A stretch of 56,899 nt of DNA from Bifidobacterium sp. (lineage in GTDB: Bacteria; Actinomycetota; Actinomycetes; Actinomycetales; Bifidobacteriaceae), in NCBI RefSeq assembly GCF_022640935.1, contig NZ_JALCCV010000011.1:1-56899 (forward strand), given 5' to 3'. The position numbers were made by a program, and so were the translations under genes. The notes under the pieces were generated by a model that was given only the letters and a program-made list of their open reading frames with translations, was not told the DNA's origin and searched no databases. Positions 8,210 to 17,753 of the stretch are shown here, piece by piece (positions within the stretch are counted from its first letter, which is position 1; each line of letters starts with the position of its first letter).

Positions 8210-11200
8210 TTACTGGGCAAGACCCCGATTCCCTGGCAGAGCTCTCAGCACCGCCTTGCGCACCTCGGAGGCGACGAGCACGAACAACGCCAGTCCGATG
8301 CATTCGAGCCAAGCTAAAGGCTCCAGCGGCGTCGTGCCGAAGGCGGCGTTGAGGAATGGCACATAAATGACCACCAGCTGCAGCAGCGTAGAAACGACGA
8401 TCGCTCCCCACAGCCACCTGTTGGCGAACAGTCCCTTGAACACGCTTTGTAGATGCGAGCGCGAAGCGAGGGCATTGAACATCTGGGCGAACACGAGAAT
8501 CGTGAAGCCCATGGTGCGCGCCTCGACCATCTGGGTCTCGTGGCCCATCGTCGAAACACTGCGGTCGGTGAATAATCCGCCGGCCAAGTGCATATCCATG
8601 CCAATCAGCGTAACGACAGCCATGATGACGCCGATGAAGACGATGTCGCCCCACATCTCCATGTTGATCACACGATCGGTGATCTTGCGCGGCGGCCTGC
8701 CCATCATGTCCTCCGACGATCTGTCGACACCCATCGCGAGCGCCGGCGCGGCATCGGTGAGCAAGTTGATCCACAGCAGTTGGGTCGCCAGCAGCGGCAC
8801 AGTGACCCCGGCCGTTCCCGGCTGGGTGATGCCGAGGAATCCGGCGAACATCACGCCGCCGAACACCGTGAAGACCTCACCCACGTTGGAACTGAGCAGG
8901 TAACGCAGGAATTTCTTGATATTGTCAAATATGCCACGGCCTTCGCGCACCGCCGAGACGATGGTAGAGAAGTTGTCGTCCGCGAGGATCATATTCGCGG
9001 ATTCCTTCGTCACCTCGGTGCCGGTGATGCCCATGGCCACCCCGATATCTGCGGATTTAACGGCGGGGGCGTCGTTGACGCCGTCGCCCGTCATCGCCAC
9101 GATGTTGCGCTGGCGCTGCAACGATTCGACGATTTTCAGCTTGTGTTCAGGAGCCACGCGGGCGTAGACCGAGACTTCGGAAGTGGCCTTGTCCAGCGCC
9201 GCATCGTCGGTGAACTCATCAAGCTGTTCACCGGTCAGTGTTTTTCCATTCAGTGCCTTGCCCTCAATATCTCCGGATTCGATGATGCCCAAATCGGAGG
9301 CAATGCGCGAAGCGGTCAGCGGGTGGTCGCCGGTAATCATCACCGTGCGAATGCCCGCGCGATGTGCCTCTGCCACGCTGGCACGCACCTCGGTGCGCGG
9401 CGGGTCGATGATGCCGACCATGCCGGACCACACCAGCCCGGTCTCAATGGCATCGCTCTGCTCCGAGATGTCCGTCACCTGGCCGGCGGCGTTCGAACGC
9501 ACTCCCGGCACATCGGCCAGCGACTGCGTGTCCAACGGCCGATAGGCTTCGCCCAGTGTGCGGTAGGCCTGTGAGGATAGCCGTTCGACGGTAGAGAGAA
9601 GCGAATCACGATCGCCATCGGTCATTCGCCGCACCGCATTGCCCACTGCGATATGCGTGCAGTAGCCCAGCAACACGTCAGGCGCACCCTTGGCAAATAC
9701 CGTAAGCTTGCCGGAATCGGCGTTGTCTTTGGCGATCACCGCCATGCGCTTGCGTTCGGAGGTGAAGGGAATTTCGGCGACGCGCTCGAAATTGGCAAAG
9801 CTCGACATGGCCTTGACCTTGCGGGCAGCAACAATAAGCGACACCTCGGTCGGATCGCCCACGGCCTCCCAAGTGCCCTGCGAGTCGCCTGAACCGCCCT
9901 GCCGCAGGTCGCCGTCGTTCGCGATGGAGCCAGCAGCCAGCGTGGTGAGCACTTCATGCGCGAGGTCGCCGTCAATGTCTTCGCTGCCATCCTGCGCGAT
10001 CATGCGGCCTTGCGGCGCGTAGCCGGTGCCGGTGATCTGCACTTCGCCACTCGGCGTGACCACACGCTCGACGGTCATTTCGTTGCGTGTGAGCGTGCCG
10101 GTCTTGTCGGAGCAAATCACCGAAGCGGAGCCGAGCGTCTCCACGGATGAGAGCCGTTTGACGATGGCGTGATGCTGGGCCATGCGCTGTACGCCAAGCG
10201 CAAGCACCACGGTGAGAATCGTGGCCAGGCCTTCCGGCACCGCCGCAACAGCCAGCGACACGGCGAGCAGCAGCGAGTCGATGACATCATGGATATCGTG
10301 GAATCCTTCCACAGTCGCGAGCGCGATGAGCACGACCACCGCGATGATGACCACGGCGATTCCCAGTATCTTGGAGACATGGTTCATTTCCTTTTGCAGC
10401 GGAGTGGTCTCGTCGTTGGTATGCGAAAGCATCTCGGCGATCTTGCCGACCTGCGTGTCCATGCCGGTGCCGGTGACGATGGCGCGGCCCGTACCTTGGG
10501 TGACGGCGGTGCCGTTGAAAACCATATTGGTACGGTCGCCCAGCGCCTTGGCCTGCTCAAGTGTGGCGGGCTTCTTGCCCACCGGCACGGATTCGCCGGT
10601 CAGGCTTGCCTCCGCGATGCGCAGCGATGCAGCAGCGAACAGACGACCATCGGCCGAAACCGAATCGCCCTCGCCCAACACGGCGATATCGCCGGGGACG
10701 ACTTCGGATGTGTCGATGCGGTTGACTTTGCCGCCGCGCAGCACAGAAGTCTGCGGCGCCGTCATTTTCGCCAGCGCATCGACAGCTTGCTCGGCCTTCG
10801 CCTCTTGCAGGTAGCCTAGCACCGCGTTCACAATCAGAATCAGCACGATCACGATGGCATCGAACGGCAATGCTTCGCCGCCTTCGGCGCCCGGTCGCGC
10901 ATTCGCCCGTTCAATGAACCACGCAACCAACGAAATCAGCGTGGCGGCAAGCAGCAGGTAGACCAGCGGGTCTTGAAACTGTTGCAAGAACTTCTTCCAC
11001 TTGGGCGTTTTAGGCGCGCTGGCCAGTTGATTGGGGCCAAATTGCTCCAACCGCCGCCGCGCCTCGTCGTCGCTCAATCCCACAGCCGGGTCGACGTTCA
11101 GCGCCTTGGCGACATCAGTGGCATCGGTGAGGCTGGGATCGGCCCGATCCGGCGAATCCTGATGTTTCTGCGGGTTTGCCGACGACGTATCGATCGGCGT

Positions 11201-11314
11201 CATATCCACTGCCGCCATATCCATGGATACTGCGCCCGACGATGCCGTGGGGTCTGTTGATGGGGCTGCGTCTTGAGATGGCGCAGCGGATTGATCATTG
11301 GATCGACCAACCAT
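8210..11314 (-). CDS. Calcium-type cation-transporting P-type ATPase (P2)
   Basis: An ATP-driven membrane cation pump, most like the bacterial SERCA/PMR1-type calcium exporters. An N-terminal cation-ATPase domain (ALNVDPAVGLSDDEARRRL) follows an acidic, Ser-rich leader of about 60 residues. The phosphorylated residue is Asp403 in DKTGTLTRNEM. PEGLATIL supplies the ion-binding helix, and MITGDHP and TGDGVNDAPA form the P domain. Ten membrane segments are expected, and the last six are visible near the C-terminus. I chose ATG 11314 (1034 aa) because AGGAG sits 7 nt before it; a longer reading to 11521 adds 69 residues of non-family sequence. Ca2+ rather than Na+ or Mn2+ is inferred. Confidence 0.9.
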   Translation of the reverse strand: MVGRSNDQSAAPSQDAAPSTDPTASSGAVSMDMAAVDMTPIDTSSANPQKHQDSPDRADPSLTDATDVAKALNVDPAVGLSDDEARRRLEQFGPNQLASAPKTPKWKKFLQQFQDPLVYLLLAATLISLVAWFIERANARPGAEGGEALPFDAIVIVLILIVNAVLGYLQEAKAEQAVDALAKMTAPQTSVLRGGKVNRIDTSEVVPGDIAVLGEGDSVSADGRLFAAASLRIAEASLTGESVPVGKKPATLEQAKALGDRTNMVFNGTAVTQGTGRAIVTGTGMDTQVGKIAEMLSHTNDETTPLQKEMNHVSKILGIAVVIIAVVVLIALATVEGFHDIHDVIDSLLLAVSLAVAAVPEGLATILTVVLALGVQRMAQHHAIVKRLSSVETLGSASVICSDKTGTLTRNEMTVERVVTPSGEVQITGTGYAPQGRMIAQDGSEDIDGDLAHEVLTTLAAGSIANDGDLRQGGSGDSQGTWEAVGDPTEVSLIVAARKVKAMSSFANFERVAEIPFTSERKRMAVIAKDNADSGKLTVFAKGAPDVLLGYCTHIAVGNAVRRMTDGDRDSLLSTVERLSSQAYRTLGEAYRPLDTQSLADVPGVRSNAAGQVTDISEQSDAIETGLVWSGMVGIIDPPRTEVRASVAEAHRAGIRTVMITGDHPLTASRIASDLGIIESGDIEGKALNGKTLTGEQLDEFTDDAALDKATSEVSVYARVAPEHKLKIVESLQRQRNIVAMTGDGVNDAPAVKSADIGVAMGITGTEVTKESANMILADDNFSTIVSAVREGRGIFDNIKKFLRYLLSSNVGEVFTVFGGVMFAGFLGITQPGTAGVTVPLLATQLLWINLLTDAAPALAMGVDRSSEDMMGRPPRKITDRVINMEMWGDIVFIGVIMAVVTLIGMDMHLAGGLFTDRSVSTMGHETQMVEARTMGFTILVFAQMFNALASRSHLQSVFKGLFANRWLWGAIVVSTLLQLVVIYVPFLNAAFGTTPLEPLAWLECIGLALFVLVASEVRKAVLRALPGNRGLAQ

Positions 11315-11520
11315 AGTGTTCTCCTGTAGATTGGCCGCGAAGTAGTCAGCCCGGTCGGCAACGAAGAATGTGCAACACGGAACTGCGCGGTTAGTGGTCG
11401 CTGCGGCCTGTGCCGCTGGCGAATACAAGAACCATAGTACACAATGGCGCAACAGCGCCTGCAAATGTCGGCACGTATTCGCATATGTCGAAACGTCATT
11501 TGCCATGGGGTTCTGGGACA

Positions 11521-12543
11521 ATGAAGATTATGGCTATGAAGAAGGGCCCGACCAAGGGGTCGGGCGGGAAACACCGCAATGCGCTGCGGGGCAAAGGACC
11601 TACGCCGAAGGCAGAGGATCGTGTCTATCACAAGGCGTACCGCGCCAAGAAAACCGCGGATCGCCGCAGGGTCGCCGATCCGCGCATTGCGGCGCGGCGG
11701 CGGGTCGCGAAATACACCTCGGACTCCGACGATCTGGTCATCGGCCGCAACGCGGTGCTCGAAGCGCTGCGCGTGGGTGTGCCCAGTTCGCAGCTGTATA
11801 TCGCCTCGCGCATCGAACACGATGATCGCACGCGCGACATTGTGCGACTCGCGGGTATGCAAGGGCTCAATCTGTTGGAGGCTGACCGGCTTGAAATGGA
11901 TCGCATCGCGCGTTCCGGCAATCATCAGGGCGTGATTCTCAAAGCCCAGCCGTATCAGTATTCCTCGCTGCAGGAACTGGCCGAGCGCGCTGAAAAAAGA
12001 GCCAAGGCGATGCAGGCAGCGGATTCCGGGGAGGCCCGCATCGCCTCCCGGCCGCTGTTTATCGCGCTTGACGGCGTCACCGATCCGCAAAATCTCGGCG
12101 CGGTGATCCGTTCGGCCGCCGCATTCGGTGCCAATGGCGTCATCCTGCCTGAGCGCCGCTCGGCCTCGGTGACCGCAGCCGCATGGAAGGTATCGGCCGG
12201 CGCCGCGGCTCATATTCCGGTGGCCCGCGTCGTCAATCTGACCAAAGCGTTGGAGGCGCTCAAGGAGCGTGGCTATTACACCGTCGGCCTTGATGGCGGC
12301 GGCGAGAGGCTCGTAGGCGAGACCGGCTTCGAATCCGACCCGCTCGTAGTCGTGCTCGGTTCCGAAGGCAAGGGCCTGAGCCGACTCGTGCGCGAAGCCT
12401 GCGACGCCATAGCCGGCATTCCGATCACGAATGTAGTCGAATCGCTCAACGCGTCCGTCGCCGCGGGCATCAGCCTGTATGCAGTGGCGCGTGCGCGTCG
12501 TGAAGCGGCCTCGGCTACTGCCGACGCCACGAGGGCACAATAG
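11521..12543 (+). CDS. rlmB: 23S rRNA 2'-O-methyltransferase RlmB (SpoU/TrmH family)
   Basis: Methylates the ribose of G2251 in the 23S rRNA peptidyl-transferase loop. The order is typical: a basic Lys/Gly-rich N-terminal tail (residues 1-60), an RNA-binding SpoU substrate domain (about 70-150), then the SPOUT knot with DPQNLGAVIRSAAAFGANGV, VVLGSEGKGLS and ITNVVESLNASVAAGI as motifs 1-3. The start is unclear: ATG 11521, 11530 and 11536 are all in frame, and no strong ribosome site precedes any of them. I keep 11521 (340 aa). The gene diverges from the P-ATPase gene and converges on the DUF4032 gene. Confidence 0.9.
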   Translation: MKIMAMKKGPTKGSGGKHRNALRGKGPTPKAEDRVYHKAYRAKKTADRRRVADPRIAARRRVAKYTSDSDDLVIGRNAVLEALRVGVPSSQLYIASRIEHDDRTRDIVRLAGMQGLNLLEADRLEMDRIARSGNHQGVILKAQPYQYSSLQELAERAEKRAKAMQAADSGEARIASRPLFIALDGVTDPQNLGAVIRSAAAFGANGVILPERRSASVTAAAWKVSAGAAAHIPVARVVNLTKALEALKERGYYTVGLDGGGERLVGETGFESDPLVVVLGSEGKGLSRLVREACDAIAGIPITNVVESLNASVAAGISLYAVARARREAASATADATRAQ

Positions 12544-12701
12544 GCGGAGCGAGATATCGCATGCTTTCATGCGGATTCACGCCACATATGCAGAATGGCG
12601 AAAGGCCGCATTCTCGGTCATAGCTGCGCCCTTCTTCGCGCATGGAGACCCTGCCGCTGCGACGGATGGTCAGAACCGCGCCTGTCCGGGCAGCGGAATG
12701 T

Positions 12702-14135
12702 TCAGCGGCTTGCCCATACGGCTGCGTCAGGATCGTTGTCAACTGCATCGGAACCGTAATTGTCGTCGTTGGCGTTGAAGGCCGAATCGTCGTCGACCAC
12801 GCCGGAATCGGCTTCCGCATTGAGCTGTTCGACGTCTTCGGTATCAAGCTTGTACTTCGGCAGCACCGTGTCGATGTAGCTTTTGACCGCCTCGCGCATG
12901 GGGATGTCGTGTCCTGCTTTTTCGGCCAGGAACCAGCGGTGCTCCAGAATCTCGTGGAAGAACTGGGCGGGTTCGATCTGCGAGCGGTATTCGGGCGGGA
13001 TCATGCGCACGGTCGGCTCGAAGACGACGCGCATCCAATCGGTCGCCACTATTTCGAGGTCCTCATCATCCTGCCAGGTCGAGGCGCGGTAGGCGTCCAG
13101 ATCGTTGAGCAGCCGACGGGCCTGATTCTCCTGCACGTCCAAGCCAGTGAGCCGCAGCAGCTTGCGCGATGCATATCCGGCATCGACCACACGTGGCCGC
13201 ACGAGAATGCGGTTGCCGTCCTCGGTGGTTTTCATTTCGAGCTCGTCCACGTCGAAACCAAGCTTATTGAGTTTGTTGACGCGACGCTCGATCTTCCACA
13301 TTTCGTCCGGCTTGAAGTTTTCGGTATCAGTCAACGTGCTCCAGAGCGAGTGATACCGCTCGGCAAGACGGTTGCCCACTTCGACCTCGTCTACGTCGCC
13401 GGGCAGCAGTTTGCCAGAACTCAGATCCATCAGCTCCCCAATGATGTTGGTCCGCGCCAGATCCATGTCGTATTCACGCTGACCGTCGGTGAGCACCGCG
13501 TGCAGATCGCCGGTCTCAGCATCCACCAAGAATGCAGTGAATTCGTCAGCGTCGCGCAGGAACAGCACATTCGAGAGCGATACATCGCCCCAGTAGAAGC
13601 CCGCCAGATGCAGGCGAACCATGAGCACGGCCAGCGCGTCGATCAGTCGCTGCGCGGTATCAGGGCGCAGGTTGCGTGCGAACAGGGCGCGGTAGGGCAG
13701 GGAGAATTTCAGGTGTCTCGTCACGAGGATAGATTCGAGCGGTTCGCCGGACTTGTCATGGCGTCCGGTGACTACGGCAATCGGCGTCACGGTAGGCAGA
13801 TCAAGTTTCTGCAGTCTTCTCAGCAGCTCGTATTCCCGCTCGGCCACATTGCGTGTGATCTCTTTCATGGCATAGATTTCATCGCCGACGTGCACGAATC
13901 GCACGATGTGCCGCGAAATGCCACGCGGCAGATTGGCCAGAAGCTCCTGCGGCCATACGGACAGCGGCTTTTCCCAAGGCAGGGTGAACATCTTCGGATT
14001 CGAACTCGCCGCAGTGATCGTCAGAGTCCTCGGCTCTCGGGCATTAGCGCTGATGTTGCCATCCCTGCCCTTCGACTGCGCTGAGGATGCGGGATGCAGA
14101 CGAGCATCGATTTCGACCGTATTCAGAAATTCCAT
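12702..14135 (-). CDS. DUF4032 / lipopolysaccharide-kinase-like protein
   Basis: An actinobacterial protein of unknown role with a kinase-like core. Residues about 45-260 resemble the Kdo/WaaP-type fold: AMKEI supplies the usual Lys position, HLAGFYWGDVSLSNVL resembles a catalytic loop, and AFLVDAETGDL resembles the metal-binding Asp. The middle and C-terminal parts (about 265-440, KLGFDVDELEMKT through FHEILEHRWFLAE) match the DUF4032 type. The last 40 residues are acidic and disordered. I chose ATG 14135 (477 aa); ATG 14153 adds six residues, and a TATAT-like -10 lies right there, so a short or absent leader is possible. Substrate unknown. Confidence 0.75.
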   Translation of the reverse strand: MEFLNTVEIDARLHPASSAQSKGRDGNISANAREPRTLTITAASSNPKMFTLPWEKPLSVWPQELLANLPRGISRHIVRFVHVGDEIYAMKEITRNVAEREYELLRRLQKLDLPTVTPIAVVTGRHDKSGEPLESILVTRHLKFSLPYRALFARNLRPDTAQRLIDALAVLMVRLHLAGFYWGDVSLSNVLFLRDADEFTAFLVDAETGDLHAVLTDGQREYDMDLARTNIIGELMDLSSGKLLPGDVDEVEVGNRLAERYHSLWSTLTDTENFKPDEMWKIERRVNKLNKLGFDVDELEMKTTEDGNRILVRPRVVDAGYASRKLLRLTGLDVQENQARRLLNDLDAYRASTWQDDEDLEIVATDWMRVVFEPTVRMIPPEYRSQIEPAQFFHEILEHRWFLAEKAGHDIPMREAVKSYIDTVLPKYKLDTEDVEQLNAEADSGVVDDDSAFNANDDNYGSDAVDNDPDAAVWASR

Positions 14136-14173
14136 ACTGCCCAATCTACTGCCCATATAAGAAAACAAGCAAG

Positions 14174-14203
14174 AAAAAGGCCCCGCAGCTATGCGGGGCC
14201 TTT
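14174..14203 (-). terminator. Rho-independent terminator of the sugar ATPase gene
   Basis: AAAGGCCCCGCA (14176-14187) and TGCGGGGCCTTT (14192-14203) form a perfect 12-bp stem with a GCTA loop. Read leftward a run of T follows, which fits termination of the ATPase transcript. The stem is symmetric enough to work in both directions. Confidence 0.85.
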
Positions 14204-14205
14204 CC

Positions 14206-14240
14206 AACGAGACCTGAAGAGAGGAAGAGGAGGTCTCGTT
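14206..14240. repeat. Second hairpin beside the terminator
   Basis: AACGAGACCT (14206-14215) and AGGTCTCGTT (14231-14240) are perfectly complementary, with a purine-only 15-nt loop. It lies between the ATPase stop and the terminator at 14174, so the transcript 3' end would carry two hairpins in tandem, which may protect it from 3' decay. Confidence 0.6.
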
Positions 14241-14274
14241 TACTGGTTGGTTCGGTCTTGCGGCCTCGCCAAGT

Positions 14275-15402
14275 TTAGTTGAGACGCAGCTCGGATGCCG
14301 GCGAGAACAGGTGCATCTTGACCGGGTCGATCTTGATCTTCACGACCTCGCCGACCTTCGGCAGCGCACGCGGATTCACGCGAATCGTGGTGAGCTTGTT
14401 CTGGTCGGACATGGTCGCCGAAGCCTCGAGGACCGAATCGTCGATGATGATGTTGCCGTAGATGTAGCCATCAGAGCCCAGATCCTCGACGTTCACGACT
14501 TTGAGCGAGAAGGCGTTGGGGTCGTCAGCGGTCGCCAGACCGGCGTCCTCCGGTCGGAAGCCGATTACGATCCGGCCATTGTCTTCAGGGGCCAGCTTCG
14601 AAACGACATCGGTCGGCAGATCGATGGTGTCGCTGCCGATCTTCGCTTTGCCGTTGACCACCGGGTGGGTGTTGAGATTCATCGATGGGGAGCCAATGAA
14701 GCCTGCGACGAAGACGTTCGCCGGGGTATCATACAGCTCGGTCGGCGCGCCGACCTGCTGCAGGATGCCGAGTTTGATGACAGCGATGCGATCGCCCATC
14801 GTCAGGGCCTCGGTCTGATCGTGGGTCACGTACAGGGTGGTGACACCCAGCTGGCGCTGCAAAGCGGCGATCTGGGTGCGGGTCTGCACGCGCAGCTTCG
14901 CATCAAGGTTCGAAAGCGGCTCATCCATGAGGAAGACCTTCGGCTCACGAACGATGGCGCGGCCCATGGCCACGCGCTGACGTTGGCCACCGGACAGGGC
15001 CTTCGGCTTGCGATCAAGGAACTCGGTCAGATCGAGGATCTCAGCGGCCTTTTCGACGCGCTTGCGGATCTCGTCCTTCGGAGTGCCGGCGATCTTCAGG
15101 GCGAAGCCCATGTTGTCAGCAACTGTCATATGCGGATACAGCGCATAGTTCTGGAAGACCATGGCGATGTCGCGATCCTTCGGCTGCATCGTTGTGACGT
15201 CTTTGCCACCGATGAGGATGCGTCCCTTGTTCACCTCTTCCAAGCCTGCCAGCATGCGCAGAGTCGTTGACTTTCCGCAGCCGGAAGGGCCGACGAGCAC
15301 GAGGAACTCGCCGTCCTTGATATTCAGATTCAAATCGTCTACAGAGGGCTTATCGTTGCCCGGGTAGACACGAGTGACATGCTCGAATACTACTTCTGCC
15401 AT
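14275..15402 (-). CDS. ugpC: Sugar ABC transporter ATP-binding subunit, MsmK/UgpC type
   Basis: The energising ATPase for sugar ABC importers of the CUT1 class. All motifs are present: Walker A GPSGCGKST, Q-loop VFQNYALYPH, signature LSGGQRQRVA, Walker B VFLMDEPLSNLD and the switch His in YVTHDQTEA. The C-terminal third (about 245-375) is the TOBE regulatory domain of the MalK/UgpC group. Start ATG 15402 (375 aa) has AAAGGA upstream. Family members often serve several permeases, and the nearby permease operon at 17.7-21.5 kb has no ATPase, so this is its probable partner. The promoter at 15555-15582 holds a LacI-type operator core. Confidence 0.92.
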   Translation of the reverse strand: MAEVVFEHVTRVYPGNDKPSVDDLNLNIKDGEFLVLVGPSGCGKSTTLRMLAGLEEVNKGRILIGGKDVTTMQPKDRDIAMVFQNYALYPHMTVADNMGFALKIAGTPKDEIRKRVEKAAEILDLTEFLDRKPKALSGGQRQRVAMGRAIVREPKVFLMDEPLSNLDAKLRVQTRTQIAALQRQLGVTTLYVTHDQTEALTMGDRIAVIKLGILQQVGAPTELYDTPANVFVAGFIGSPSMNLNTHPVVNGKAKIGSDTIDLPTDVVSKLAPEDNGRIVIGFRPEDAGLATADDPNAFSLKVVNVEDLGSDGYIYGNIIIDDSVLEASATMSDQNKLTTIRVNPRALPKVGEVVKIKIDPVKMHLFSPASELRLN

Positions 15403-15554
15403 GATAGTCAATCCTTTCATCGGCAGGTACGTGCCGAACGATCCGTTGTGAAGGGTTATGCATCCACTCGTCGTAGCCAACTTCGGAAACGACAAACTTC
15501 TGCGTTTATTTTTTGCCGGCCATTGAAGGGTTTCTCTTCGTTGAGCCAAGACCA

Positions 15555-15582
15555 ACTATACACCCCGGAAACGCTTCGTCAA
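15555..15582 (-). promoter_or_regulatory. Promoter of the sugar ATPase gene with LacI-type operator
   Basis: Read leftward, TTGACG (15577-15582) and TATAGT (15555-15560) are separated by 16 nt. The spacer contains GAAGCGTTTC, a pseudo-palindrome of the form GAANCGNTTC at 15568-15577. A LacI-family repressor bound there would block RNA polymerase. The same core occurs in front of the binding-protein gene at 21615-21626. Confidence 0.55.
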
Positions 15583-15609
15583 TTCATGGTGTCCATAACG
15601 TACATTGTC

Positions 15610-15651
15610 AAAAACAGACAGGGACTCGGGCGCGATGCGTCTGAGTCCCTG
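15610..15651 (-). terminator. Rho-independent terminator of mscL
   Basis: CAGGGACTC (15619-15627) pairs with GAGTCCCTG (15643-15651). Read leftward it is followed by TCTGTTTTTG. It lies about 50 nt after the mscL stop. Confidence 0.75.
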
Positions 15652-15701
15652 CTATGCGATATCTTCCCGAAGGGTGTTGGCCCCCCGCCATACGGCATGC
15701 C

Positions 15702-16130
15702 TCACCGCATGATTTCGGTTTTCCCATTCTCGCCTTTGGCCAGCTCGTCGCGGATCTCCTGAAGCAATGCCACGGTCTGCTCTTCAGGGCTGAGTGGCTC
15801 TTCCTCTTCTTCCGGCGTGCCATGCCGCGCGGCAGCCATATCACGGAACTTGTTGATCGGCAGCACGATGCAGAAGTACACGGCCGCAGCGACTACGAGG
15901 AAGTTGATCAGCGCGCCGAGAACCGCGCCGAAGGAGACCGTGGATTTGTTGACAGTGAATGCCAACAGTCCATCCATATTCTCAGTGCCAAAGATCATGG
16001 CGATCAGCGGGTTGATGACCTTCTCTACAATCGCAGTGACCACTGAGGTCACGGCTGCACCCATGACCACGCCAACAGCCATATCGACCATGTTGCCCCG
16101 GGCGATGAATTTCTTAAATCCGTCGAGCAT
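15702..16130 (-). CDS. mscL: Large-conductance mechanosensitive channel MscL
   Basis: A homopentameric inner-membrane channel that opens under membrane tension to release solutes after osmotic downshock. At 142 aa it has the family architecture: the N-terminal amphipathic helix GFKKFIARGNMVDMAVGV, TM1 with the gate-forming small residues, the periplasmic loop (about 45-70), TM2 (FGAVLGALINFLVVAAAVYF) and a charged cytoplasmic helix with a Glu-rich stretch. Start ATG 16130 is fixed by AGGAGGAAC directly upstream. It lies between the GH1 gene and the ABC ATPase gene, read the same way, with its own terminator at 15610-15651. Confidence 0.95.
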   Translation of the reverse strand: MLDGFKKFIARGNMVDMAVGVVMGAAVTSVVTAIVEKVINPLIAMIFGTENMDGLLAFTVNKSTVSFGAVLGALINFLVVAAAVYFCIVLPINKFRDMAAARHGTPEEEEEPLSPEEQTVALLQEIRDELAKGENGKTEIMR

Positions 16131-16218
16131 TGTTCCTCCTTGTTTATCGGGTTTATACACTAGGTGAGTCCCACAGGGAATTCTAGCGCACCAACAAGGC
16201 ACTGCTCGCCGCAACGGT

Positions 16219-17655
16219 TCAGATCGCGTTATGCGCCACAATCGCGCGCAATCGCAATGCGGAGTCCTTCCAGATGCGTTGCTGCGTGTCGTAATCGACG
16301 CGGATGATGCCGAACCGCTTGGAATAGCCCAGCGCCCACTCGAAATTGTCGAGCAGCGACCAAGCGAAGTATCCCTTCACTTTGGCACCGGCCGCTATCG
16401 CGTCGGCCACGGCGCGCACATGCGCCTCCAAATACGCCACGCGCCTGGGGTCGTGCACGATCATGCCGTTGGGCTCGTCGGCGTCTGCAGTTACCTCGTC
16501 GTCCCATGCGGACCCGTTCTCCGAGACGAACAGATCGAGATCGGGGAAGCGCGCCCCCAATTCGGTGAGCAGAGACGTAAGCCCTTGCGGCTCTTGGTTC
16601 CATCCCATGGCCGTCAGCTCGCCGGCCGGGGGCAGAGCCTCGACGATATCTTGCGCAGGCATGGGATTGCGTTCGGCTGGCGAAACCGGACGCGCAACCG
16701 AGGCAGCCACGCCACCGGCCGCACTGACAGCAGCAGCCGTATCCCGATAACGAACGTGCGTGGTCGAGTAGTAATTCACGCCAAGCGACTGCATCGGCTG
16801 CCGGATGAGTTCCTCGTCGCCGTCATGCACGAAGGACCAGTCGGTGTATGGCTTGGTCACTTCGAATATTTCAGGGTCGTAGCGGCCCTCGAGCATGGGC
16901 CCAAGAAAAACCTCGTTAGCGATCAGATCGGCGCGATGTTTAGCTGCCATGTCCGCCTCGCTGTCGGTCTGCGCGATGTTCACCGCAAGATTGAGCACGC
17001 TGGAAACCTTCGCGGTCCCGCCAAGATGAGCCCGGATCGCCTGCACACCCAAGCCGTGCGCAAGATTCAAATGGTGTACGGCGGCGAGCGCTTTGCCGTA
17101 ATCGCGTACGCCTGGCGCATGCACGCCACTGCCATAGCCGAGATACGCAGAGCACCATGGCTCGTTGAGCGTTGTCCAGATGCCCACGCGATCGCCCAGC
17201 CCGCTGGCTATCGCGTCCGCATAATCGGCGAAACGCAGCGCCGTATCGCGCCTCGCCCAACCGCCGTGATCTTCAAGATATTGCGGCAGATCCCAGTGAT
17301 ATAAGGTCACCACAGGCATGATGCCCGCCTCACGCAACGCGTCCAACTCACGCCGGTAATGGTCGATACCAAGCTGGTTGACAGCGCCATCGGCATTCGG
17401 CACGATGCGCGGCCAGGCGATGGAGAGCCGGTAGGCCTTGACGCCGAGCTCGTGCATCAGCGCGATGTCTTCGGGATAACGGTGGTACTGGTCGCAAGCG
17501 ATCTCGCCGGAGGAGCCGTCGGCTACCGTGCCGGGATGCTCGCAGAAGGTGTCCCAGATGCTCGGGGTACGACCGTCCTCGCGGATCGCGCCCTCGACCT
17601 GATAGGAGGCGGTGGCGGTGCCCCAAAGGAAGTCGCCGGGGAAGGTAGTGGTCAT
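16219..17655 (-). CDS. Beta-glucosidase, GH1
   Basis: Hydrolyses beta-glucosides in the cytoplasm after uptake. The GH1 markers are clear: the N-terminal FLWGTATASYQVEGA, the acid/base Glu165 in TLNEPW, and the nucleophile Glu379 in VSENGSAWDD. A Pro/Ala-rich loop lies near residues 305-345. The absence of a signal peptide fits an intracellular enzyme. It is the last gene of a regulator, binding protein, permease, permease, glycosidase series, the same order as the cellodextrin (cld) cluster described in Bifidobacterium breve, so cellobiose or cellodextrins are the likely substrates by analogy. I chose ATG 17655 (478 aa); ATG 17673 adds six residues. Confidence 0.93.
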   Translation of the reverse strand: MTTTFPGDFLWGTATASYQVEGAIREDGRTPSIWDTFCEHPGTVADGSSGEIACDQYHRYPEDIALMHELGVKAYRLSIAWPRIVPNADGAVNQLGIDHYRRELDALREAGIMPVVTLYHWDLPQYLEDHGGWARRDTALRFADYADAIASGLGDRVGIWTTLNEPWCSAYLGYGSGVHAPGVRDYGKALAAVHHLNLAHGLGVQAIRAHLGGTAKVSSVLNLAVNIAQTDSEADMAAKHRADLIANEVFLGPMLEGRYDPEIFEVTKPYTDWSFVHDGDEELIRQPMQSLGVNYYSTTHVRYRDTAAAVSAAGGVAASVARPVSPAERNPMPAQDIVEALPPAGELTAMGWNQEPQGLTSLLTELGARFPDLDLFVSENGSAWDDEVTADADEPNGMIVHDPRRVAYLEAHVRAVADAIAAGAKVKGYFAWSLLDNFEWALGYSKRFGIIRVDYDTQQRIWKDSALRLRAIVAHNAI

Positions 17656-17753
17656 GGTGATACTCGCTTTCATTGGGTGGTGTTCGCCTGTTGTCTTGCA
17701 CATCACATCAGACGCCAATTGATGGTCGGGCAACGGTTCCTTATGCTGCCGTC